NCBI GenBank assembly: GCA_900550545.1
Contig: URSS01000005.1
Coordinates: 1 to 64,000 of the forward strand
Length of the DNA stretch: 64,000 bases
Reading direction: 5' to 3'
Source of the DNA: an uncultured Lachnobacterium sp.
Lineage (GTDB): Bacteria > Bacillota > Clostridia > Lachnospirales > Lachnospiraceae
In this document: positions 46,993 through 55,332 of the stretch, in pieces
How positions within the stretch are numbered: position 1 is the first letter of the stretch
How the letters are laid out: each line of letters begins with the position of its first letter
The notes under the pieces: model-generated
Told to the model about the DNA's origin: nothing
Seen by the model: only the letters and a program-made list of their open reading frames with translations
Databases searched by the model: none
Made by a program: the position numbers and the translations under genes

Positions 46993-48464
46993 TTTGTTTT
47001 CTCCTTTCGTCTGCGTTTTTTCTTATCATCACGTTTATATACGCAGGAATCCGGCATCTTTCCTCTCTTCACAGGGAACAGAATTCCGCGACAGAAAATA
47101 TGCTCATCCAAATGTCTCTCCAGCCAGCGAATACGAAAATATGCTACGGTAAATCCAGCGAAGCTTCCAAGCACAACGCCCAGTCCGTACCAAATTGTTG
47201 ATAAATGACTCGACAAAATGCTTCCCGCAAAGACCACAGCACAAAAGACCAGCGAAGAAAGCATTGCCCCTGCCATATCATTAAAATAGTACAGAAAAAT
47301 AATTTCTGAATATAGCAGAAAAAGGATAAAATATCCTGCTGCAACGCACGGATAAATCTGCATAACCAGTCCGGCAAAGCCAAACCGTGGAAGTACAATC
47401 ACACATAGAATGTAGATCACCACCGAAATAATAAACTGGATACGTACCAGGTTGAGCAGTTCCGACGAAATCTGCCGGAACATGCGATCCTTTGCATTAC
47501 GGATATCTTCCCAACGCCCACCGATGACTGCCTCCGAGTATGCCCGATACCTCTCATGAAAATGCATCTCCACACGGGAGATAAAAATGATCGTAGCGGA
47601 AATATTGGTAAACATTGCAATACAGGTTGCCATGTCATACGATGGTGCATAAACAAACGACTTTGCTACCACCATTTTCATATCCGTATTCCAGAAAACA
47701 AAGTTATGAATATATAATCCCAATGTATACAGGAAATTGATTGCCACAAGCTGCCAGTATTTTTTGAAATACGCAAGAACTTCTTTGTATCGGTTGCTGT
47801 TCTTCTTGAAATACCTTTTGATCGTCGCACCTTCTAATACTGCTGTTACAAAAAAACCGCAGGACAGCGAAAGGACCATACTGTACACCACTTCTCTATG
47901 AAGAAGTTTTACCAAAATTACCGAAAATAAAAATGCGAATATCATCCCGTCTATAAAGAAAAAAGAAATCTTCTGATAATCTTTACAAATTGACAAATAA
48001 AGCATCGAATAAAATACAAGTACAAGCGATATGTATCCACAAAATCCGGTAAATACGAACAGCAGATTGACACCGCCTACCACTCTTTCCCAGATACAAA
48101 ACGGAATGCCAAGCGCACAGCTTAAAATCAGATTCAACAGCATACCAATATTATAACATGGCAATATATTTTCATATTTTTCCTCATAAATCACATCTGA
48201 CATATAACGGGACAACACCGCATTAAAAGGCGCTGCCGTCAAAAGAGAAAAGATGAAAATATACAGTATTGTTCCTGCAAAAAGCCCTCTTCTGGCATAT
48301 CCCACCTGGTCATATCCCAGAACAATGCTCATCAGCATCACCGTACCGATGACCACCAGCATCGGTGCAATGGTAACCATAATACTGTATGCAAATCCTA
48401 CCAGATGCGCCACGAGAGTCTGTTTTTCATATATTCTTTTTAGTCTGACTCCTATTCCAGCCAT
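46989..48464 (-). CDS. pelG: PelG-family exopolysaccharide transporter
   Basis: The 491-residue membrane protein begins MAGIGVRLKRIYEKQTLVAHLVGFAYSI, a typical PelG opening, and has about twelve spans with the MOP-flippase pattern. PelG is the inner-membrane partner of PelF, PelD and PelE in Pel polysaccharide synthesis and is believed to export the nascent chain. A Lys/Arg-rich tail (RDDKKKRRRKEKTK) ends the protein in the cytoplasm. It starts 15 nt after pelF. Confidence 0.93.
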   Translation of the reverse strand: MAGIGVRLKRIYEKQTLVAHLVGFAYSIMVTIAPMLVVIGTVMLMSIVLGYDQVGYARRGLFAGTILYIFIFSLLTAAPFNAVLSRYMSDVIYEEKYENILPCYNIGMLLNLILSCALGIPFCIWERVVGGVNLLFVFTGFCGYISLVLVFYSMLYLSICKDYQKISFFFIDGMIFAFLFSVILVKLLHREVVYSMVLSLSCGFFVTAVLEGATIKRYFKKNSNRYKEVLAYFKKYWQLVAINFLYTLGLYIHNFVFWNTDMKMVVAKSFVYAPSYDMATCIAMFTNISATIIFISRVEMHFHERYRAYSEAVIGGRWEDIRNAKDRMFRQISSELLNLVRIQFIISVVIYILCVIVLPRFGFAGLVMQIYPCVAAGYFILFLLYSEIIFLYYFNDMAGAMLSSLVFCAVVFAGSILSSHLSTIWYGLGVVLGSFAGFTVAYFRIRWLERHLDEHIFCRGILFPVKRGKMPDSCVYKRDDKKKRRRKEKTK

Positions 48465-48479
48465 CGTTTTCTTCGCTCC

Positions 48480-49904
48480 TTACCACTCAATATCTTCAAA
48501 TGACCAGTAAATCTGCTCATATGTCTTTTGCATATCCACTACTTTATATTTGCGCATCAGACGTTTATATCCATTTTCTCCCATGCGCTTTCTTCGATTC
48601 GGATGCGTTGCAAGCTGAACCATTGCATCCGCGATTTCCTCTACATTCATAATATGGGTAAGAATACCAGCTTCTCCAAAATCGTCATCTTCCCCATATA
48701 TGAGTCCCCGGCAGTTTCCCACATCCGTTGCGATTACAGGTTTATGTGCTGCATAACTTTCCAGAATGGTCAGAGGCTGTCCCTCACTGATACTTGTCAG
48801 TATCGTCATATCCAAACCGCCCATATATTCCGACACATTGACTCTTCCGGTAAAAACGATGTCATCAATTTCCATAAGATCCACCATCGAAAAGCATTCC
48901 TTTGCATACTCTTCATCCTCATCTGTCGGCCCCATAATCCAAAGCTTGAGAGACGGAACTTTTTTCTTTGCATAGGCAAATGCACGAATCATTGTCTTTA
49001 CATCTTTGATTGGTGTCACTCGAAGGATTGCTCCAATATGTATTTTATCATCCTGCATTTCCGGGAGTACCACAAGGTTCTCAAAGCGGGAAGGATCTAC
49101 ACCGTTTGGTGTCACCTGCGTTTTCTCCTCCGGACAGCCCAGTTCAATCTGCAATTCTCTGGCATGTTCGTATAAACTTGTCACTTTGTCGGCACGATCG
49201 TATGCCAGCTGAGACATCTTTCGAAACTGCTCAATCCATATATTTTTGTAGATTCCCTCTACCCATTTTGCACGGATAAGTTCCTCTTCTCTTTCCCTCG
49301 TATAAATACCATGTTCCGAAATCAGCAGACCACAACCATATCTCTGCTTTGCCATCGCTCCAAGCACCCCGGCATATCCTGTCGCGACACAGTGATATAA
49401 ATCCGCTTTCGGCAGTTTCATTTTCAACGCCAGAAAAAGTGGCAGATACATGGAACGCATAGTCCATAAGAAATCTGAAAAAATAACTTCCGGATAACGG
49501 ATACGGTAACAGTCTTTTACCGCCTGCAAAAACTGAGGTCCCATCAACAGATCATTCAACGAAAAATCTTTTTCGCCAAAAAAGCGGAACAGTGTATCCC
49601 AATCCACTTTCTGATTAATCAACAGACTTTTGATTGCCTCAAATTCGGTATCTGTCATTTTAATTTTGCGCATTTTGTTGCTTTTGGTTCCACGGAAATC
49701 ATAGTCTTCCAAATATAATTCATGAATTTCCACTATATTTTCCGGAAGATCATACACAAACTTTCCACGAAAAGAACGGTTCGCAACGATGGAAAGAACG
49801 GTATACTGATAATCCGGAAATGTTTTTATCATACTGTTGACCCAGCTGGAAACACCTCCAACCACATATGGATAACAACCTTCTGCCACAATACAAATTC
49901 TCAT
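48480..49904 (-). CDS. pelF: PelF-family glycosyltransferase
   Basis: The 474-residue GT4 enzyme has the distinctive PelF N terminus RICIVAEGCYPYVVGGVSSWV (DUF3492), ISEHGIYTREREEEL, VTPNGVDPSRFENL, AILRVTPIKDVKTMIRAF and ISEGQPLTILESYAAHKPVIATDVG. PelF is the cytosolic polymerase subunit that uses a UDP-sugar to build Pel, an N-acetylgalactosamine-rich polymer in known cases. Its ATG overlaps the DUF2194 stop (ATGA). Confidence 0.95.
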   Translation of the reverse strand: MRICIVAEGCYPYVVGGVSSWVNSMIKTFPDYQYTVLSIVANRSFRGKFVYDLPENIVEIHELYLEDYDFRGTKSNKMRKIKMTDTEFEAIKSLLINQKVDWDTLFRFFGEKDFSLNDLLMGPQFLQAVKDCYRIRYPEVIFSDFLWTMRSMYLPLFLALKMKLPKADLYHCVATGYAGVLGAMAKQRYGCGLLISEHGIYTREREEELIRAKWVEGIYKNIWIEQFRKMSQLAYDRADKVTSLYEHARELQIELGCPEEKTQVTPNGVDPSRFENLVVLPEMQDDKIHIGAILRVTPIKDVKTMIRAFAYAKKKVPSLKLWIMGPTDEDEEYAKECFSMVDLMEIDDIVFTGRVNVSEYMGGLDMTILTSISEGQPLTILESYAAHKPVIATDVGNCRGLIYGEDDDFGEAGILTHIMNVEEIADAMVQLATHPNRRKRMGENGYKRLMRKYKVVDMQKTYEQIYWSFEDIEW

Positions 49905-51790
49905 TCCTGTTCACCACTTTTCTGTCCGCTGCCGTAATACATACCGCTCTTTCTGCCAACTTTGATCGTAATTGTATCTTTTTCTGCACAAATCAGATAT
50001 GCACCGTCTTCGATTCTGGTAGATTTCCCGCCTTTTACCGATTTGACAGTCTCACCATTCAAACGCAGTACAAACCATGCCTGCTGATCAAAGTTGTCCA
50101 CCTTAACCGTAATGTTGTCATTCTGGCGCTCCTGCTCGTAATCAATTGCAAGAAAACGGCGGATTCTCTGGTCACTTTCCGATAGTGTTGTATGTGTAAA
50201 AGCCTCAAAAGGCTTCCAGAACGTTGTCAGATTCGGAGAAAGTTTTCTTAGCATTTTTTCCCAGGAATCCTGCTCTGTCTCCGGATATGTAACCGAAAGT
50301 AAGTCCAACGTAATATTGGAATAACCGATCGCAGTCTCCATACTTCGAAGTTTCAAATCGTCCGAAAATGTATGTGTGATTCCTGCACTCGTAACTTTCT
50401 GCTGCGTAATATTTTCACCCGCATAGGAAATAATCGGACTCGTACTATCATCATCCGACACCACAACTGTGCGGACATCTTCATTTTTCAAGGCCTGTAC
50501 TGCGTCAGCTTTCTGGCTGCCATCCCTCAGGTAGGCCGATGTAATCTTATAATCAGCTCCATAGTCTTTCCAGAATGGTTTGTCAAGCGTAAGTTTTTCT
50601 GAAACAGACAGATTCGAACGGTTCGTAGCACTCCAGCCCAGTTCCCCATCCTGCTCTTTTAACTGCTTCAAATAATATGCTACTTCTGAGCCATCCGGCT
50701 CCTGCTCATCATCATACGTAAACTGTGGAGAAACCATACAGGTAAGCTTTGCACCTGTTGTCTCCTGCAGTGCCACAAGAGACGGCCATATAATCTCACG
50801 GTATACAGCTGATGCAGACTGCGCATACAGTTCCTGCATTTTTTCTTCATTTTCCGAACTGAACGCAGGCATATCTGCCGCTACCAGATTCTGTGCATTG
50901 ACTACAGGATAAATTTCATAATCGCTGATCTGTGCTGTCATTGCTGACAAAATACCAATGCCTGACACATCCGTAAGGAAATCATCATTCACACAGAACA
51001 CCTTGGAATTGGTCGTTCCATACCGCCATATAACAGCAGGCAAAAGATTATTTTTTACAGAAGTCTTCTCCATATTCGAAAACTCTTCTAACAAACTTCG
51101 AGGCACTGTCTGATCAAAGACTTCGTCAGTAAGCGTACCCACCAGATACGTTTTCGTTCCTGCTCCGGTCACATACCACGGAATGTTATGATCTAAGTCC
51201 TGCCTCTTTTCGTCTTCCTTGTTCTGCGCCTCATAAATCCGCTCTCCACCAAGAAAGAATCCGGAAAACAAATGCATACCATTTAAGGTGACATTTGTAC
51301 TCACAATGCGGTTGATTCCAAGCATCTGCTCTAATTGAGCACTTTTTTGGATTACAGAAACATCCGGCATCCGGGCAAAAATAATATTGACACCTTTGTC
51401 AATCCATTCCTGCAAAATGAGGATGTCAGCATCTGTTCTGACTGTTGTAAGTCCATCAAGAATGATCAACTGATTTTCCGGGACTGTCTCACAGGCAGAC
51501 AATGTCTGGTATGTCTGCAGTGTTCTCTTTGAATACTCACACCAGGAGGATACTACTTTTGCGACATCTCCACTAACCGCACCGACATAAAAGACATCCG
51601 CTGATGCACTACTTCCTGAAACTGTGTCGGAAAATGTATTTTCCGCGTTCAAATGCGTATACGTGCTCTGGTCGTACTCGTTTACTCCGTATTCATTTAA
51701 CTGATTTTTCATTACACCGGTAAACTGAAACATAAAAAACAGAATCAGCATCATAATGGCGACGGTAAGATAATTACGGCGCGATACCAT
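49901..51790 (-). CDS. DUF2194 protein in the PelA position
   Basis: The 629-residue protein has one N-terminal membrane span (LTVAIMMLILFFMFQFTG) and a large outer domain with FYVGAVSGDVAKVV, LTCMVSPQFTYDDEQEPDG and YSNITLDLLSVTYPE. Position between pelE and pelF is where Gram-positive Pel operons carry the PelA deacetylase or hydrolase. DUF2194 proteins are usually found beside pelF-type genes, so a modifying enzyme is likely, but I could not see a convincing catalytic site. The ATG at 51790 has AAAGGAG; the TTG upstream is inside that signal. Confidence 0.82.
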   Translation of the reverse strand: MVSRRNYLTVAIMMLILFFMFQFTGVMKNQLNEYGVNEYDQSTYTHLNAENTFSDTVSGSSASADVFYVGAVSGDVAKVVSSWCEYSKRTLQTYQTLSACETVPENQLIILDGLTTVRTDADILILQEWIDKGVNIIFARMPDVSVIQKSAQLEQMLGINRIVSTNVTLNGMHLFSGFFLGGERIYEAQNKEDEKRQDLDHNIPWYVTGAGTKTYLVGTLTDEVFDQTVPRSLLEEFSNMEKTSVKNNLLPAVIWRYGTTNSKVFCVNDDFLTDVSGIGILSAMTAQISDYEIYPVVNAQNLVAADMPAFSSENEEKMQELYAQSASAVYREIIWPSLVALQETTGAKLTCMVSPQFTYDDEQEPDGSEVAYYLKQLKEQDGELGWSATNRSNLSVSEKLTLDKPFWKDYGADYKITSAYLRDGSQKADAVQALKNEDVRTVVVSDDDSTSPIISYAGENITQQKVTSAGITHTFSDDLKLRSMETAIGYSNITLDLLSVTYPETEQDSWEKMLRKLSPNLTTFWKPFEAFTHTTLSESDQRIRRFLAIDYEQERQNDNITVKVDNFDQQAWFVLRLNGETVKSVKGGKSTRIEDGAYLICAEKDTITIKVGRKSGMYYGSGQKSGEQE

Positions 51791-51812
51791 AGCACTCCTT
51801 TCCGACAAAGAA

Positions 51813-52730
51813 TTAACTAAATGTACGAATCAGTTCCAGTGTCTCTTTGTCAATTACTATATCCGATTGTTTCAATCGGTCTAATTCTTCAAAAAACTGC
51901 TTTTTCTTTCCGACCGTAAAATAATATTTCAAATAACATACATAGATGATCAATTCATCCGGATACATATCACGGCCTCTGTCACTCCACAATTTCATTT
52001 TATCATAAGATTGGATTTTCAAGAACAGATTGCAAAGCCATCCAATATACTGCGGGGTGAGTCTCCTCCAATCTCTCTCATACAAATAATCACAGGCTTT
52101 CTCCATCATATCCACAAAGGAACGCTGCTCTGCTTCCTGAAAAACTTCCTGTTTGAGGACGCCATTCATATATTCAATCAACAGACACGCATATTCACAG
52201 GAATCTTTCTCATTCCGGTTCATGGCAATAAACAATTCCTGTGTGTGGGCACGGAAATCATTCAATACATCACGAAGAACGGTTGCTGCATAATGGGAAG
52301 TCTCTGAATCATCGCTGTTCAATGCCAACGCAATGGATGCCAGAGATTCTTCTACATCTCCCCGCACCACATTCATCATAAGATTTCGCAGATTTCCCTT
52401 ATCGCATATAACCAATGCCTCTTCAATAGGGACAACATTACTTTCCTGCTCTTCATCCGCATGAAGATATGTCGTGACACGTTCCTTTGAAAAGATGACA
52501 TCTGCCAAATCCACATTCTGTCGGAAAAACAATACTCCAATAAGTTTTATCACCGCAAAAAACATCGGGCCGACCACCGGACACATCAACATGATCACCA
52601 TACGAATCATATATTCCTTGACACTTTTTTCCCGAATCCTGCATTGAATAAAGTTCCAGATGCCATAGATCACAGCGACCAGAGTATTGAGGATCAGTAC
52701 TACAATAAAAGCTTGTTCGCTTATGCTCAT
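51813..52730 (-). CDS. pelE: PelE-like membrane protein with helical repeats
   Basis: The 305-residue protein has two N-terminal membrane spans (AFIVVLILNTLVAVIYGIWNF; MLMCPVVGPMFFAVIKLIGVLFF) followed by an all-helical cytoplasmic part (about 95-305; HYAATVLRDVLNDFRAH; YIGWLCNLFLKIQSYDKMKLWSDRG) that looks like TPR-type repeats. This is the PelE architecture. Its ATG overlaps the pelD stop (ATGA). PelE is thought to scaffold the synthase complex. Confidence 0.88.
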   Translation of the reverse strand: MSISEQAFIVVLILNTLVAVIYGIWNFIQCRIREKSVKEYMIRMVIMLMCPVVGPMFFAVIKLIGVLFFRQNVDLADVIFSKERVTTYLHADEEQESNVVPIEEALVICDKGNLRNLMMNVVRGDVEESLASIALALNSDDSETSHYAATVLRDVLNDFRAHTQELFIAMNRNEKDSCEYACLLIEYMNGVLKQEVFQEAEQRSFVDMMEKACDYLYERDWRRLTPQYIGWLCNLFLKIQSYDKMKLWSDRGRDMYPDELIIYVCYLKYYFTVGKKKQFFEELDRLKQSDIVIDKETLELIRTFS

Positions 52731-54904
52731 ACCACATCATCCTCCTGTATGGAACATTCGAATCCAGCCTCCTGGAAACGGGTCTCAACCATGTCTGCCG
52801 ATTTCTCGTTGGTATTTGCAAGAAGTGCATAGAGATTGCCATCCTCAAGTTCTCCAAGAAAATCGCTTTGACGAATCATCTTGCTCAAGGTATGTCCAGC
52901 CTCTTCCTTTGGCACTTCTCCTGTATCAATCAAAATCAAAGCACACTCTGTCAATTCTTTGTTTCTTGCATTCATATAGGCTTTGACCAAAGAACGGAAT
53001 GCTTCCTGACCAAGGATGTTGGTACCCTCGATATAACGCTGTTCTTCCAGAGCAGACATGTAACGGTTTGCACGAAGCACCGCATTCTGTATCAGATAAC
53101 CGATAACGGTAAGCATGTTTGCCTGTCCCAATGTCATGCGCTCCCATGGAATACCCCAGACCATAAGGATCAGCTGCATATTTTCCTCAGAATAAATGGC
53201 ATCCGCCATCAGTGGATAACGCTCATCCATGTTTTTATTAATATATACTTTGTGTTCCTGCAGTTCCTCGTACATCTCCTCCATCTCCACATAATTGATG
53301 GAGTTTCCAAGGCTGCGTGCTTTCTGCGAAGTTGCAGAAAACAGACGGGCATAGGAGCGGTTGGCAACGGAATAAATCGCCACATCTTTGCTTCCCATCA
53401 ACTGCGCCAATACTTCTGCTGCATAGAAGAGGACTTCGCCCGGTTCATACTTGTCAAGACTCGAAGTAACTTCATACAGCTTACCAAAACTGTCATTCTG
53501 GTTAACAATCTGCGTCGATAACATCTCTTTGATTCGCACATTGCTGACGTTGATATCTGCAATATCATCAATCTGCTTGGAGAGGAATTTGACTTCATTT
53601 TTGCCTTCTTCTTCCAGCACCCGCAACCGGTCTCTCATGTATCCGACTGCCAGTCCCAGTATCAAAAGCTGTGCAATCCATATGTAGGTATTGTAATCAA
53701 GCATGACATCAAATCCGCTTCGATGATACATCTGGCGGAAGGTATATCCGGCCACTGCCAGAAGTGAAGAAAACGTTGCCTGCTGCTGACCGTATACGAT
53801 TGCAAACAATAATACATACAGCAGGTAGAAATCGATATTCTGAAAATACTCTCTTCCGACTGCACGATTATTCAGCATAAAAAACGGAATGAAACAAACC
53901 ATATTCTCAAGGAACGGAAATACCGCCGGCAAAAACTCTTTGATCCATCTATGGATTTTTCCAATTATTCCCTTGGGTCTTACTTCGATTCTTGCAAATT
54001 CTGTTGCATTACGATTTATATGCTTTGCAATCGGCGGAAGCTCCTTTTCCGGTGTATGGAAAATACGGATTCCAAATTCCTCAGCATATCTTGTATTTGC
54101 CAAAAGTGGCTCCCGTCGCGGTTCCTTCGGATTCTCCATGATTGCGATCTCACCATCAAATCCTTTGACCAACGCCTCTGCCATCGTCTGCTGACTGATT
54201 GGTTCTCCGGAAGAGATGTGATACAGGCCATACTTTGGTTCTTTCGCTGCCACCACGCGGTAAATGAACTCCACCGCATCTGATTCATGCAAAAGTGCGG
54301 CTCTCTGCCCTTTTCCAACAAGAATCTCTCTTGTTTCCAATGCTTCCACACACATACGACCAATCATATTTTTTGCTTCCAGTGCGGATTCCGGCATTCC
54401 ATACATATGATCCAGACGCAGAGTAACAACATCTTTGCCCATGTCCCGATAATATTTGCAAATGCCCTCGCCCACTGCCAGCGCCTGTCCTTTTGCCGTC
54501 ACGGCAGCCGGTGTCTCATCTTCCGAAATCGCATCAGCAAATTCCTGCTGAAAAACTTCCTCCGATGACAAATAAATAAAACGTCCCTTTGAGCAGCCGA
54601 CAAAAGCCGAAAGCACGTTCATCAGACCGGCAGAAAATGCGCCGGCATGACTTTTTAATTCCGCCCATTTGTAATTCGTATCAAACGCTCCCAGGAAAAT
54701 GGTTTCATCCGGCTGAATGCTTTCTACGACTTCCCGGATACAAGACTCCTCATACGAGAAATGATAGGTCTCAAAAACTTTGCGGGTAGGACGACCACTT
54801 TTCGGTTCGTCCGTCAAAATAAAAATACGATGTCCTTCTTTATTTAATTTTTCAATTAAAAGTTGTAAGAAATGGCTTTTGCCACCGACAAGCAATATAT
54901 TCAT
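52727..54904 (-). CDS. pelD: PelD-like c-di-GMP receptor fused to a degenerate SDR domain
   Basis: The 725-residue protein has an N-terminal NAD-epimerase/SDR-like domain (about 1-300; ILLVGGKSHFLQLLI, RFIYLSSEEVFQQEF, YGLYHISSGEPIS). It lacks a proper GxxGxxG and the catalytic Tyr before Lys (PAAVTAKGQAL), so it is probably non-catalytic. Four membrane spans follow (about 328-435), then a short coiled coil, a GAF domain (about 480-620) and a degenerate GGDEF domain whose signature is EDGNL. The c-di-GMP inhibitory-site motif RxxD is intact as RQSD (residues 678-681; bases 52862-52873), spaced exactly as in GGDEF proteins. This is the PelD receptor layout, with an SDR extension known from some Gram-positive homologues. 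It overlaps the PqqD-like gene by 4 nt (ATGA). Confidence 0.92.
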   Translation of the reverse strand: MNILLVGGKSHFLQLLIEKLNKEGHRIFILTDEPKSGRPTRKVFETYHFSYEESCIREVVESIQPDETIFLGAFDTNYKWAELKSHAGAFSAGLMNVLSAFVGCSKGRFIYLSSEEVFQQEFADAISEDETPAAVTAKGQALAVGEGICKYYRDMGKDVVTLRLDHMYGMPESALEAKNMIGRMCVEALETREILVGKGQRAALLHESDAVEFIYRVVAAKEPKYGLYHISSGEPISQQTMAEALVKGFDGEIAIMENPKEPRREPLLANTRYAEEFGIRIFHTPEKELPPIAKHINRNATEFARIEVRPKGIIGKIHRWIKEFLPAVFPFLENMVCFIPFFMLNNRAVGREYFQNIDFYLLYVLLFAIVYGQQQATFSSLLAVAGYTFRQMYHRSGFDVMLDYNTYIWIAQLLILGLAVGYMRDRLRVLEEEGKNEVKFLSKQIDDIADINVSNVRIKEMLSTQIVNQNDSFGKLYEVTSSLDKYEPGEVLFYAAEVLAQLMGSKDVAIYSVANRSYARLFSATSQKARSLGNSINYVEMEEMYEELQEHKVYINKNMDERYPLMADAIYSEENMQLILMVWGIPWERMTLGQANMLTVIGYLIQNAVLRANRYMSALEEQRYIEGTNILGQEAFRSLVKAYMNARNKELTECALILIDTGEVPKEEAGHTLSKMIRQSDFLGELEDGNLYALLANTNEKSADMVETRFQEAGFECSIQEDDVV

Positions 54905-55161
54905 ATAATCCCCTGTTCCCTCAGCTGCGCGATAAATTGCTGTACATCCTGATAAGCCTCTTGGTCATCAATTCCATATGTCTGCTGCAACAATGCCGCA
55001 ATCCCTTTTTCTGTCTGCCCCTGCATATGCTGCTTCCAGATCATGGCTCCCACTTCATTCAACATAATCGGCTTCTCATAGACAAATCGTTGCTGGTCCA
55101 TTCGAATTAACCAATATTCGCCTGCCGCTTGTCGAAGTTGATAGTTTTTTGTTGTATTCAT
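54901..55161 (-). CDS. PqqD-like protein
   Basis: The 86-residue protein has the PqqD pattern: LIRMDQQRFVYEKPIMLNEVGAMIW, a GIAALLQQTYGID helix and AYQDVQQFIAQLREQGII. PqqD-type proteins bind peptide substrates for modification enzymes, and related small proteins occur in exopolysaccharide loci with NTP_transf_5 proteins. No radical-SAM enzyme, HPr-kinase relative or precursor peptide is seen here. It is the first gene of the operon, with promoter-like sequence at 55194-55222, and its stop overlaps the pelD start. Confidence 0.8.
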   Translation of the reverse strand: MNTTKNYQLRQAAGEYWLIRMDQQRFVYEKPIMLNEVGAMIWKQHMQGQTEKGIAALLQQTYGIDDQEAYQDVQQFIAQLREQGII

Positions 55162-55193
55162 TGTACTTCTACCTTGTGAATATAATTATCTAT

Positions 55194-55222
55194 ATTATAT
55201 AATATTTCGGCCGTTTTTTCCA
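55194..55222 (-). promoter_or_regulatory. Probable promoter of the exopolysaccharide operon
   Basis: The minus strand has TGGAAA (55217-55222), a 17-nt spacer and a perfect TATAAT (55194-55199). The -35 element is poor, which may indicate dependence on an activator. No c-di-GMP riboswitch motif is visible in the short leader. Confidence 0.5.
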
Positions 55223-55231
55223 CTTTGATAA

Positions 55232-55268
55232 CAGAAAAACGGCGGTTTCTCAAAAGACACCGCCGTTT
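55232..55268 (-). terminator. Terminator of the mannanase gene
   Basis: On the minus strand AAACGGCGGT pairs with ACCGCCGTTT (55237-55268) and is followed by TTTTCTG. It isolates the mannanase transcript from the exopolysaccharide operon, whose promoter lies just beyond it. Confidence 0.9.
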
Positions 55269-55332
55269 CGCTCATTTTCCTTTTATTTCGTTGTAATTTC
55301 CAGCCTTTGCGACTCTTATTTTTCATTATAAA

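Noticed and set aside
52868..53521. 217-codon open frame antisense to pelD
   Set aside because: Shadow frame; the sense strand carries the GAF/GGDEF domains.
55162..55236. c-di-GMP riboswitch ahead of the Pel-type operon
   Set aside because: The leader is under 40 nt from the predicted start and has none of the conserved riboswitch core; control is more likely through PelD protein.
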